From positions 545,416-609,415 of the forward strand of contig CAJNDS010002162.1 of NCBI GenBank assembly GCA_905221605.1: a stretch of DNA of 64,000 bases. Direction: 5' to 3'. This document shows positions 27,608 through 37,340 of this stretch, one piece after another. Under the pieces are notes generated by a model. It worked only from the letters and a program-made list of their open reading frames with translations, did not search any database and was not told the DNA's origin. Position 1 is the stretch's first letter, and each line of letters begins with the position of its first letter. This DNA comes from Symbiodinium natans (taxonomy: Eukaryota > Sar > Dinophyceae > Suessiales > Symbiodiniaceae). The position numbers and the translations under genes were made by a program.

Positions 27608-27844
27608 GACTGATGGAGGTCACTGGAGGCAGTGCTGGACTTGGGCCAATCCCAACGGTACTATAGGCCATCTGAGGCGATTGTGCTTTTCTTGAGAAAA
27701 CGGCTTGGGCCTTGGTGGCGCAGATTGCCTGCGGTAAACCCCAAGAAAGCGGCTGGGCCAGCCCCAAGAACACTAAGAAACCTCCGAGGCGAATGTGCTT
27801 CCCCCGAAGATGGTCTTCCGACTCAGGCAGAGGCAGCTGGGCAG

Positions 27845-28930
27845 AACTCCAGCGTGAGTCCGAGGCGGACCACCAGTCTATGACACGCAGGGCAAACGTG
27901 GGTTCGGGGCGAACCCAATGGCATCTGAGCACACCGCTGTTGGCAAGCAAATTTGCGCCTAGAGCCAGGCACGCAGGCGTAAGCGGGTGTGCAAACTTCC
28001 AGCGTAAGTCCGAGGCGGACCAGTAGTCCGTGACATGCAGGGCATGTCCAGGCGTGGACCTAAGATAATCCCGGCGGCAGGAGCAGTGCGCTTGCTAGGG
28101 GAAGGCGGAATCTTCCGATTCAGGCGTAGGCGGCTGGGCAAGTTCCAGCGTGAGTCCGAGGCGGACCAGTAATCTGCGACATGCAGGGCATGTCCAGGCG
28201 TGGACCTAAGATAAGCCCGGCGGCAGGAGCAGTGCGCCTGCTAGGGGAAGGCGGAATCTTCCGATTCAGGCATAGGCGGCTGGGCAAGTTCCAGCGTGAG
28301 TCCGAGGCGGACCACGAGTCTATGACACGCAGGGCATGTCTAGACGTGGGCCTAAGAACAAGCCCGGCGAAAACGAGAAGAAAAAGAGGCGTGGGCTTTT
28401 GCGGTGAGGCACAGGCAATAAATAGGCAGCTGGGAAAAAACTCCAGCGTGAGTCCGAGGCGGACCATTAATCGGGCGGAATCTTTCGATTCAGGCATAGG
28501 CGGCTGGGCAAAGCTCCAGCGTAAGCCCGAGGCGGAGCAGTAGTCTGTGACATGCAGGGCATGTCCAGGCGTGGACCTAAGATAAGCCCGGCGGCAGGAG
28601 CAGTGCGCTTGCTAGGGGAAGGCGGAATCTTCCGATTCAGGCATAGGCGGCTGGGCAAGTTCCAGCGTGAGTCCGAGGCGGACCACGAGTCTATGACACG
28701 CAGGGCATGTCTAGACGTGGGCCTAAGAACAAGCCCGGCGAAAACGAGAAGAAAAAGAGGCGTGGGCTTTTGCGGTGAGATGGGAAAAAACCCCAGCGTG
28801 AGTCCGAGGCGGACCATTAATCGGACGGAATCTTTCGACTCAGGCATAGGCGGCTGGGCAAAGCTCCAGCGTAGGTCCGAGGCGGACCACGAAACTATGA
28901 CACGCGGGGCATGTCTATACGCGGGCCTGA
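27845..28930 (-). repeat. Amplified C-terminal segment of the P2 protein
   Basis: About nine copies, spaced roughly 75-150 bp, of a segment containing CCAGCGTGAGTCCGAGGCGGACCA on the plus strand. The minus strand encodes peptides of the type RHALRVIDSWSASDSRW followed by PESKDS or LNRKIPPSPS. Unit C protein P2 has one such segment near its C-terminus (RHSMHAIDWWTASDCRW), so the array is an expansion of a P2 coding piece. Frames on both strands stay open over parts of the array. Whether any is translated is unknown. Confidence 0.65.
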
Positions 28931-29129
28931 CAAAGGCCCGGCGAAACAAGCAGTGCGCTTGCGCCAATGCATGCCATTCCCTGGCTGGGCGCTGTGAGTC
29001 CCTCGGAGGCAAAGGCCTAAGTCCGTCTGTGCATTTCGCAAGATGTCAGATTTGGCGTACACAGGCCTCTTCAGGGTCAAGGGACAGCCTTGACCGCATC
29101 TCTCGAGGCGAAAATGCATGAGAAGTGGC

Positions 29130-30970
29130 GGTCAAACGCCTAGGCATGGATGGCGCTGGGCGCATGCCATCTTAAACCCCCAAGAATTCAGGCAAGGGGC
29201 CGGGCTGGCGTCGGTTTTCTTAGGCATTGGCTGGACCGTCGTGTCTGAGATTTTTTGAGGTCCTTGTGGATTGCGCCGGAGCCCCAAAAGTTTTAGGACT
29301 TCTCTTCATGGTCAAGGGGCGGGCTTGACCGAGACTTTAAGGCGAAAGAACATGAGAAGTGGTAGCCAATATATAGGCGTAGATGGCATTGTTGCGGGCA
29401 GGTCTGGGCACGTGCCATCCTAAACCCTCAAAAACTCAGGCTGGACGGCCGGGCTGGCTTCGCGAGCGGCGCGCGCGGACGTGAGGGCGGTTTGCTTAGG
29501 CCTTGGCTGGACTTTCGTGCCTGAAAGTTTTGAAGTCCTTGTGCATTGCACCGATGCCCCAAAAGCTTTGAGGCTTCTCCTCATGTTCAGGGGACGGGCT
29601 TCACCGCGTGTCAAGGTGAAAATGCATGAGAAGCGGTAGGCAAAAAGCTAGGCATGGATGGCATTGTCGCGGGCAGCGTGTGGGAATGTGGCATCCTAAG
29701 CCCTTAAGATCTCAGGCAGGATGGCCAGGCTGGCGTCGGGAGCTGCGTACGCGGACGCGAGGGCAAATTTCCTAGAAAGTGGCTGGACTTCGTGCCTGAA
29801 AGTTTTCAAGTCCTTGTGAATTGCACCAATGCCCGAAAAGCTTTGAGGCTTCTCCTCATGGTCCGGGGATGGGCTTGACCGAGACTTTTGAGGCGAGAAG
29901 CGTGAGAAGTGGCAGCCAATATATAGGCATAGATGGCACTGTTGCGGGCAGGCGTGGGCGCGTGCCATCCTAAACCCTCAAAAACTCAGGCTGGATGGCC
30001 GGGCTGGCTTCGCGAGCGGCGCGCGCGGACGTGAGGGCGGTTTGCTTAGGCCTTGGCTGGACTTTCGTGCCTGAAAGTTTTGAAGTCCTTGTGAATTGCA
30101 CCGATGCCCCAAAAGCTTTGAGGCTTCTCCTCATGTTCAGGGGACGGGCTTCCCCGCGTGTCAAGGTGAAAATGCATGAGAAGCGGTAGGCAAAAAGCTA
30201 GGCATGGATGGCACTGTCGCGGGCAGCGTGTGGGAGTGTGCCATCCTAAACCCTTAAGAACTCAGGCAGGATGGCCAGGCTGGCGTCGGGAGCTGCGTAC
30301 GCGGACGCGAGGGCAAATTTCCTACAATGTGGCTGGACTTCGTGCCTGAAAGTTTTCAAGTTCTTGTGAATTGCACCAAGGCCCGAAAAGCTTTGAGGCT
30401 TCTCCTCATGGTCAGGGGATGGGCTTGACCGAGACTTTTGAGGCGAGAAGCATGAGAAGTGGTAGCCAATATATAGGCATAGATGGCACTGTTGCGGGCA
30501 GGTGTGGGCGCGTGCCATCCTAAACCCTCAAAAGCTCAGGCTGGATGGCCGGGCTGGCTTCGCGAGCGGCGCGCGCGGACGTGAGGGCGGTTTGCTTAGG
30601 CCTTGGCTGGACTTTCGCGCCTGAAAGTTTTGAAGTCCTTGGGAATTGCCCCGATGCCGCAAAAGCTTTGAGGCTTCTCCTCATGTTCAGGCGACGGGCT
30701 TCACCGCGTGTCAAGATGAAGATCTATGAGAAGCGGTAGGCAAAACCTAGGCATGGATGGCATTGTCGCGGGCAGCGTGTGGGAGTGTGCCATCCTAAAC
30801 CCTTAAGAACTCAGGCAGGATGGCCAGGCTGGCGACGGGAGCTGCGTACGCGGACGCGAGGGCAAATTTCCTAGAATGTGGCTGGACTTCGTGCCTGAAA
30901 GTTTTCAAGTCCTTGTGAGCTGCACCAAGGCCCGAAAAGCTTTGAGGCTTCCCCTCAAGGCAGCGCGCTC
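29130..30970. repeat. Satellite with 275-bp monomers in a 550-bp higher-order repeat
   Basis: The anchor CCATCCTAAACCC falls near 29167, 29415, 29691, 29965, 30241, 30515 and 30790, a spacing of 274-276 apart from the first. Two monomer types alternate: type I (GCGAGCGGCGCGCGCGGACG, CTTAGGCCTTGGC) at 29415, 29965, 30515; type II (GGAGCTGCGTACGCGGACGC, AAATTTCCTAGAA) at 29691, 30241, 30790. Same-type copies 550 bp apart are far more alike than neighbours, the hallmark of higher-order repeat homogenisation. Confidence 0.85.
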
Positions 30971-32155
30971 GATTTCTGGGAGCTTTGGCGCTGACTTATG
31001 GGCACCATCCCGCGGAGAGGGATTTTGCACGCCAAAAAGTAGGCACATGCGAGCAGAAACGTCGTGGCGGCGTGCTTTTGGGCCTGCGTATGAACCTGAT
31101 CCTGTGGGAAAAAGGTTTGGGCTGCGGCCCAAAGCTGAGGGCCGAGATAACAGCCTGGGTATTCTTTGGGGCTGCAGCTCGAGGGCGTAGATAGACGGCT
31201 GGCCGACCTAGAGGCCCCGGGCAGAAGCTGAAGGCAAAGATGAGATCGTGCTTTCCCTTTGACGTTGCGGCCGAAAGCTAATGGCTAAATTTAGTCGCTT
31301 TGGCCTCTTTGGGGCCTCAGCTCAGGGCGGCAGCGGAGATGAAGGGTGGCTCAGCTGGAAGCGGCGGGCGGGCACTGAAGACGAAGGCTTGGGCCCTTCG
31401 AGGCTTCAGCATAGCGGCGTGGGCCCCTCTTAAAGCTTGACCTAAAGCTTCAGGCCTACAGAAAAGCTTTGGCTGTGGGGCGACTGCTTCAGGTCGCAGG
31501 CTGACATAGAGGCTTGTCTCGCTTGTCGGCTCTGGGCGGAGGCCAAAGGAGAAGACACACTCTTGGCCCTAGGCTGCAGCGTAACGCTGAGGATTACATT
31601 GAGGCTTGTCCTTTTCTGATGCAATGGCATAAGGCTGTTGGCTAAGATCTGCTGTGGCCTCTTCGAGGCTGTGAGGCTGCGGGCTGAAGCTCCAGGCGAC
31701 CATGAGCCCCTTGAGGCTGGATGTGGCGTAAGGCTTCAGGCACCAAGGACAAAATTTGACCTCTTTGATCCTGCTGCTTGAGGTTGCAGGCTAAAGCCAG
31801 CGGTTGGGATGGCGGCCCCTGGAGACTGCGGCTCAACTGGGCGCTGCTGGCGCAGGCTGAGGGAGGAGACGCAGGCGCGACTCATGTCGATCCATTTTTC
31901 CCAAAGGTCTCCTCCCCCTGCGTATTGCGCAGATGTCACAAAGAGGGCTTGGGCCCCTGGAGGCTTCGGCATAGCGGTGTGGGCCTCCCTGAAAGCTGTG
32001 ACCTCGGGCAGAAAGAGGACGATGTCGTCGAAAGTACCTGGGCGAGGTGGGGTTTCAGGGGGCTTGGGCCAGGGAGCTTTTGAGGGCTGGGCAGGCTGGC
32101 CAATCCTGGGCACTGGCGTGCTGCGAGCCGCAGCTAGGCATCCGAGGCAGAGGTG
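30971..32155. repeat. Degenerate minisatellite continuing toward P1/P2
   Basis: Same word families as 23960-26610 (for example AAAGCTGAGGGCCGAGATAACAGCCTGGG). No gene is supported. Confidence 0.5.
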
Positions 32156-32159
32156 CTGG

Positions 32160-32470
32160 AGGAGTACTCCAGGCGAAGCTGCTCAGGTGAGCGACTGGGT
32201 CCGGAGAATTTCTCTACGGATGCGTTGGCAGGTGGGCATTATGAGGCAGTGCCGATATACTGCGTATGTATTAATCTGGGACGGGACTGGCCCGAAAGAG
32301 GCTTGCGAGTACTGGGTCTCGGCTTCAGCTCGGATTTTGTAGGCAAGGAAATCCGAGGCTAGGCAATCAAGATCTTCTCGCAAGCGAGAGTGCAATTGGG
32401 CCTTCTGGCTGATGAGCAGGAGTTCAGAGGCATCCTGCGCGCGCTTAGCTGGTTATACTGATAAACCAAC
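32160..32470 (-). pseudogene. P1 fragment, second copy in unit B
   Basis: The minus strand encodes a broken piece matching P1: VYQYNQLSA (P1 has TYQHNQLRA), REDLDCLASDFLAYKIRAEAE (P1 has KEDFDCLASDFLAYTIWAEAE) and RIRREIL. It follows P2 directly, so the P1-P2 block was partly duplicated or recombined before the satellite expanded. Confidence 0.6.
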
Positions 32471-32854
32471 CAACAAACCAAAACAAAAAACGCGCATGTA
32501 ATGCAAGGCGGTCCACATGGACTGCAGTTGCGCAGGCACAGGCTCCCCTGGGCGGTATGTGCGCATGGGCGGCAAGAAAGGCTGGTTGACCCCGTGGCGG
32601 GGCCCCGCAGGCAAAGGAGGCAGAGTTTGTGCAGCATTGCTCAGCAGGTGCTGAGGCGGCGGGGCCTTGGGCATAGGCAGAGGCAATGGGGGCGGCGCTG
32701 CGGCGGGTGTTAGGCTGACCCGCGAGAAGGCATGGCTATGGCAAAAATCTTCCTGGGCGGAAGAGGCAGTTGGATCCGGGGCCGTATCGCTGCTATCTTC
32801 CGCGCAGCTCCACGGCTCTACGTTCCATGGGCACTCGGTGTAGGGGCCTGCCAT
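32453..32854 (-). CDS. P2 of unit B, unknown protein (C-terminus replaced)
   Basis: Start MAGPYTECPWNVEPW aligns with MAGSDYDECPWNSEPW in unit C, so the ATG at 32854 is chosen over the longer open frame. About 130 residues: a conserved acidic N-terminus (EDSSDTAPDP), a Pro/Ala-rich middle, conserved PPPQHLLSNAAQ and LPPLPAGPRHGVN, then a hydrophobic tail that departs from the unit C homologue where a P1 fragment has been joined. It lies about 100 bp after the end of P1. Function unknown. Confidence 0.55.
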   Translation of the reverse strand: MAGPYTECPWNVEPWSCAEDSSDTAPDPTASSAQEDFCHSHAFSRVSLTPAAAPPPLPLPMPKAPPPQHLLSNAAQTLPPLPAGPRHGVNQPFLPPMRTYRPGEPVPAQLQSMWTALHYMRVFCFGLLVGLSV

Positions 32855-32956
32855 GGGCAAGGCGGGCAGGCAAGCAGTGGGCGGTCGAGGAAGCAGACTT
32901 GAAGCCGAAAGGAGCTGCCGGGACGTCACCTGGGCGGGCAGGTCGGGCAGGGCTTA

Positions 32957-33797
32957 GGGGGGCAGGTTCCTTTCTAGGCGGTTGACTCGATCTTCTAGAT
33001 TAAGGACTTCACGGCGTCTCCTGGCAAGGGGGGTTTGCTTCGGACCATTGGTCCGCGGGCACCTGAAAGGTTCTTAGGGTGGCGAGGTGGGCATTTTAAG
33101 GCAGGGCTGCCATGCGTCTGGCAATGTTAATTTGTGCGGGAATGGGCTCGAAAGTGGCACTGAGGTTGCGAAACTCGGCTTCAGCCCAAATTGTATATGC
33201 CAGGAAATCTGAGGCAAGGCAGTCGAAGTCCTCCTTTAGGCGGGTGTAGGCAACTTGGGCTTGGGCAAGGGCATTAAGGGCCAGGTCAACCTGCGAGCTG
33301 CATGCAGAAGGTTGGTGCTTGAGTTGTTCAGCTTGGTTGCTGAGCAAGCGTGAGTAGATTTCTTGAGCTCTGAGCTGGTTGTGCTGGTAGGTCAAGAGGT
33401 CTTGCATGAAGCGCACGTCCCCGCAGATCGAGGGCAGCTGTGCTTCCACCGGGAGTTGCTCGACGGGGCGTGCGGTTCCTGGGCTGTAAAGGAACCCCGA
33501 AGGCGGCATCTGAGCCGTGGGCAGTGCTGTCACGGAAGTTGTAGGGCGTCGCGAAGGTGTAGGCGGCGAAGAAGTCGGGCATCCAGTGGGCACTTGCTCA
33601 GCCTCTAAGCTCGGAGGCAAAATGTGCACGAAATTAGAGCGCTGCGGGCTCCGCTGGGCGTCGTGTGGAAACGCAGAGCGTTGCCAAAGAGCGATGCGCT
33701 GTTGATGCAAGTAGGTCAGTTGTTGCCAACTGCAGCAATAGTCTTCATCGCAGGCGTCATGAGCTGTCCAAGTAGGCATGGGACTGTTCGAGGCCAT
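32957..33797 (-). CDS. P1 of unit B, unknown helical protein (one frame break)
   Basis: Start MASNSPMPTWTAHDACDEDY matches the unit C homologue. A Pro/Thr-rich middle precedes a long helix (TYQHNQLRAQEIYSRLLSNQ onward) typical of a coiled coil. The frame closes at 33096 (ALP then TAA), whereas unit C reads ALPYNAHLATLR; homology resumes in another frame down to NRLERNLPP at about 32957. It is therefore a slightly damaged copy. A structural or Gag-like role is conceivable, but no motif supports it. Confidence 0.6.
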
Positions 33798-33889
33798 CGG
33801 CGCGGGCGACTCTCTGGGCTAGGCAGAGAGGAAACACCAGGCTTACCGGGGGCTGGAACCTCTAGAAAAGCAGTTAGGAGCGTAGCGGC

Positions 33890-34036
33890 CTCGAAAAAAG
33901 CTCACGATCTATGCAAGGCCCCAACTCACAGGGTTAGGTCAGGGCCAGCTGAGCCAAGAGCCAGCTGGGCAAGGGCAAACATGGGAGGTCATGATTCATG
34001 CGTGTCAAAACACCTGGGACAACAAAAACCCAGTGC
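33890..34036. repeat. Right terminus of unit B
   Basis: About 147 bp shared with 22390-22531 (unit A) and 57240-57380 (unit C), ending in an imperfect hairpin CACCTGGG-ACAACAAAAA-CCCAGTG followed by C. In the unit's own orientation this is its 5' end. Confidence 0.75.
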
Positions 34037-35290
34037 TTCACCATTCTTGCGTCGGGCTTGTTCCCCCATTCTCGAAACATCTCGATCAGGTCTACGATCT
34101 CCTCATCGTCTTCTTCCTCAACTTCTTCGATTCTTGTCATCGACCTTTCATTGACTCTTCTCACTTGTTCACTCCCTTTTGCAGCTTGTGCAACTCGCAC
34201 TTGCGATTGCTCTTGACTTCGGTACTGGCTTGGCTGTGAACTGGCGCTTGACTGTGATGGTGCATTCCACACACCACTTGACCATTCTTGATCTTGGTTC
34301 CAATCTTCTTCGCCTTCACGTACTTGTCGCATCTTTCCTTTTGACTTTCCTCCTTTTCCGGAGTCCTTTCCTCCTTTTCCTGACGTCCAACATTCTGATG
34401 CGAAATGACCATACTTTCCGCATTTGTAGCATTCTACACCAGATCTTGATCCTTTTCCACCTGAACCCTTTCCTTGACTTCCGTAGCCACCACTCTCCAC
34501 TTGCCTCACAAACCTTCCTCGTCCTTTGCCACGGCCTTTGCCGCGACCTCTTCCTCTTCCGCCTTTTCTTTCTTTTCCTTTTCCCTTTCCTTTTCCTTTC
34601 TCAAACTTCCCTTTTCCTTTGTAGCTTCCTTTGTATCCTCCTTTTCCTTTGTCATGTTTTCCTTTTCCTTTCAGACGGTCGATCTCCATTGGGATCGGTC
34701 CTTGGTACTCCTTGGAGCTTGAACTTGTTCCTGGGGCCTGAACGCTCAACGATCCCAGGATGTTCTCAGCAGACCACGTTTGGTTGCTTCGTTCGTACTG
34801 TAGCAGCTTCGTTCTCAAATCGTTGTAGCTTGTCTTCTCATTGATTCCTACCATGATGTGCTGCTTCAGATTCTGCGGGATGCCCTTCAGCAACGTTCCG
34901 ATCTTCAGATTGTCATCGTACTTCGTTGTCGATAACTTCTCGTACTCATTGACCAGCTTCTCGAACGTAAGGACATAATCCATCAGGCTAGCTCCCTTTG
35001 CCATTGCAGGGAATCCTACCAAGGCTTGGGCCATTGCCAGACTTCTAGATCTTGAGGATGGCTCGAGCTCCATTGTGAGTCGCCTCCAGACTTCGAATCC
35101 ATCCATGTTGTCGATACTTCTTAGCACCTTCAACGGGCGATTCTTCAAGTAGCTGCTCAAGACGGAATACAGCTTCATTCCTCGTATCTTTCGTCCTTCG
35201 CTCGCTGCATAGAATCCATCGATGTCGTCCTCGATGTCCAACACATCCGTTGATGCTTCAGCTTTCTTCAGGTCTGCCAAGAACTCTCTT
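34037..35290 (-). CDS. Copia Gag, main part with CCHC knuckle (3' end cut by unit B)
   Basis: The open frame runs from 35280; about 415 residues are true Gag. The N-terminal half is of the Copia capsid type (GRKIRGMKLYSVLSSYLKNR, FEVWRRLTMELEPSSRSR, ALVGFPAMAKGASLMDYV). A Lys/Gly-rich basic stretch follows, then the zinc knuckle CYKCGKYGHFASEC. The native C-terminus is interrupted after DARMV at 34037; the last residues of the open frame come from the inserted unit. A frame break near 35275 separates this from the upstream N-terminal piece. Confidence 0.85.
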
Positions 35291-35576
35291 CCAGTGTTGC
35301 CGGGTTGAACACTTCTGGCGGCTTCAAGATCTTTCCTCCGGTGTCGAACGGGACACCTGAGGGTTGCGCCCTTGGCGCTCCTTCACCTCCCACACTTCTC
35401 GGGGAGTTCCTCGCAGCTTGGGCAGCACCTTGGCTAGCTGCCTCAGTAAGCCTTTGCATTGCTTCTGTCAGCTGCTGTTGCTGAGTCGCTGTTTGGCTCG
35501 CAACTCTTCCTAGAGCTTCGGTGGCCTGGCCAATGCCAGCCAACATTGCTTCAAAGTTTCTTTGTTGTTCCGCCAT
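35268..35576 (-). CDS. Copia Gag N-terminal piece
   Basis: 102 residues from MAEQQRNFEAML, helical with a Gln-rich stretch, ending GGKILKPPEVFNPATLEE just before the frame of the main Gag part (LADLKKAEAS). The two probably form one protein with a single indel near 35275. Confidence 0.7.
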   Translation of the reverse strand: MAEQQRNFEAMLAGIGQATEALGRVASQTATQQQQLTEAMQRLTEAASQGAAQAARNSPRSVGGEGAPRAQPSGVPFDTGGKILKPPEVFNPATLEESSWQT

Positions 35577-35942
35577 TGTTCTGACGATCTAGGCAAGTCG
35601 TCCAGACTCAAGGCTCCTTCTTCTTCACCTTCTTCTCTCTACTGATCCAACAGGGCGTAGTTAATGAACCTTAACTCCTGTTTCCTTCAGCTTCAGCAAG
35701 GCGTAGTTAATGAACCTTAACTCTTGCTGTCTTCTTGACTTCTTTCCGAATTTCCTCCGGTGATAACGCCCACCGGAAAACGAACTTCTACTTTCGCAGG
35801 GCGTAGTTGAGAAACCTTAACTCCTGCTTTCCCTTTCTTCCTTCCAGCTCGCTAGCTGGCTGCCAGCCCTCTGGCTGGGCTTACCTTCTTTCCCTGGATC
35901 TGCTTCTTCAGCTGCTGGCCGTTGCCAACAGCTCCGCCACCA
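35577..35942 (-). promoter_or_regulatory. Copia leader with three direct repeats and primer-binding site
   Basis: Three copies of GGGCGTAGTT(A/G)A(T/G)(G/A)AACCTTAACTC at about 35653, 35698 and 35799 lie between the 5' LTR and Gag. Directly inside the 5' LTR (minus strand from 35942) is TGGTGGCGGAGC, matching 9 of 12 bases of the initiator-methionine tRNA primer site TGGTATCAGAGC. The repeats may be packaging or translation signals; this is a guess. Confidence 0.55.
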
Positions 35943-36076
35943 TAAAAGTTTAAAGGCTACTCTTAACCTTTCCTAGAACACAAGTTCTCCTCACACTTTT
36001 CTCTACTCGCGGCGCTCCACGAGGGGCGGTGCTTGAGCCTATATACAGTCGGGCATGAAAAGTGAAATGTTTGTTA
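35943..36076 (-). repeat. Copia 5' LTR
   Basis: 134 bp, apparently identical to 14311-14444, flanked outside by GCCTG (36077-36081). A short LTR for a Copia element of this size. Confidence 0.9.
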
Positions 36077-37064
36077 GCCTGCCACTCCTCGCCTACCAGG
36101 ATCTCGATCATCATGCCTGGCCCGTCCGCGTAGGGTCGGTAGTTGGTGCCACACAATGCAGACGAACGCTCCGCAGCCAAGTGCAGGCTCGCCTCGTCGC
36201 CGTACTTGGTGACCAAAGCCGCGTGGTCATCGGGGAAGATCTTCTGGGAAGGACGTCCAATCGATGGCGCAGTGCTTCCCAATGTACCTCCACAAAGCAC
36301 TGGCAAAGTAGCACCCACAGTCGTTCCTGGCGTGCAGGTAGAAGATGCGCATGATGTCACGCCCTTCCCCATCGGCCTGGTTCTTCCAGAAGCCCTTGTC
36401 GCAGTACGCCAAATACCCCGTGGGCCCAAGCAATCGCTTTCTGCGCTTTTCAGGCTGATCACTGCAGGTGACGAACGTGTCAGCGGGGGGCATATCGTTC
36501 GGACTCCAGCGCGGCCGTCGCCTCTTTCACCTGGTCCTCAAGAAGCTTTTTCTTGACGGGCTGGAACTCCGTCAAGCTGCGGCCGGCCATCTTCATCACA
36601 AAGTCGTCCATGGCCTTCTCCGCCTTCTCCAGACGGGCCTCCGCAGCGACTGGGCCAAATCCTCGCGCTCAGCCACAGCCGCCACCACCACACTGAAGTC
36701 CGAGAAGTTCTGGAACACCGTGCTGGACATGAAGCCCCTGGCCAACGCCGTGTTGAGCTTCTTGATGAAGAGCAACATCAGCTTAAGCTGCTTGGCCTTC
36801 TTGCGTTCCCCCAGGGTACGCCCTTCAAATCCTTCTTCTTCGGCTGCCTGCGCATTGATCTCAGTCAATGCCTCCTGGAAGACTTGCCCACGCGCCCGGT
36901 GCTTCTGGCGCTTCTGCTTCGCAATCTCTGCCTTCACCACCACAATCCTTCGTGCGGGCCTTCTCCTCGTCCTTGCCGGACTTCTGAATGTTCTTCATCC
37001 GCTGATTTACAATGCACAAGTAGCATCGCCACTCCGTCTCGGAGATCTGCATAGGCCACAGCCA
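36077..37064 (-). pseudogene. 5' part of the dinoflagellate gene interrupted by the Copia element
   Basis: Three minus-strand frame pieces read as one protein: 36500-36943 (Lys/Glu-rich helix RGQVFQEALTEINAQAAEEE), 36227-36493 (FVTCSDQPEKRRK, GPTGYLAYCDKGFW, IFYLHARNDCG, GKHCAIDWTSFPED) and 36077-36233 (DDHAALVTKYGDEASLHLAA, GMMIEILVGEEWQ), which continues at 14305. Frame breaks near 36230 and 36500. The style is that of repeated dinoflagellate hypothetical proteins; no domain can be named. It could be part of another mobile element. Confidence 0.55.
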
Positions 37065-37340
37065 ACTGCACAGTTAAATCTTCTTACCCCATGGTGATCA
37101 GTGGGGCAATCCAAGAGTAGCCAAAGGCTACCGCAGCGGTCGATGTCGACTATTGTTACAACCGAGACATGCGGAAATCCCATGGGTTCAAAGTCTGTCA
37201 AAGTGGTCTTAAGACACCCGTTTTTGGGTTTTTTTGTTTTTCTGCCCAAGTAGTGTTGAGTTGAGACACCTTTTGGACTTGATCTGAACTTAAAAATGGT
37301 GTGAAGACACCCTTTGGTGTTTTTTTTTCCTCTGGCGCCT
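37065..37340. other. Spacer with two hairpin-plus-T-run structures
   Basis: No ORF. AAGACACCCGTTTTTGGGT plus a T7 run lies near 37211, and AAGACACCCTTTGGTGT plus a T9 run near 37304; both look like short hairpins followed by T tracts. TTTACCCCATGGTGATCAG-like sequence near 37087 resembles a recurring motif of the helicase-element 3' regions. Confidence 0.45.

Larger units (their letters stand above)
22537..34036 (-). mobile_element. Unit B: about 11.5-kb insertion in the Copia element
   Basis: Same left terminus as unit A and same right terminus as A and C. Read on the minus strand, the 5' end is the right side: a hairpin-forming end (CACCTGGG..CCCAGTG), then ORFs P1 and P2, then about 9 kb of tandem repeats and satellite. 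A subterminal inverted motif is present: GACCTAACCCTAGTTGGGG near 22557 on the left, and its complement CCCCAACT..AGGGTTAGGTC near 33920 on the right. No transposase, RT or recombinase is visible, so it is probably non-autonomous or uses an unrecognised protein. Class unknown. Confidence 0.6.
14311..36076 (-). mobile_element. Ty1/Copia-type LTR retrotransposon, itself interrupted by a nested insertion
   Basis: Bounded by two apparently identical 134-bp direct repeats and a GCCTG duplication. Minus-strand order: 5' LTR (35943-36076), primer-binding site, leader, gag, protease-integrase, RT-RNase H, accessory ORF, 3' LTR (14311-14444). Integrase before RT is the Copia order. A 12.1-kb insertion (21950-34036) separates gag from pol; without it the element is about 9.7 kb. 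The matching LTRs argue for a fairly recent insertion, although single-base frame breaks in gag, pol and the accessory ORF suggest either decay or programmed shifts. Confidence 0.9.

Noticed and set aside
29130-30970. Regular spacing as a CRISPR array
   Set aside because: Whole 275-bp monomers are repeated, with no short repeat-unique spacer structure; the setting is eukaryotic.
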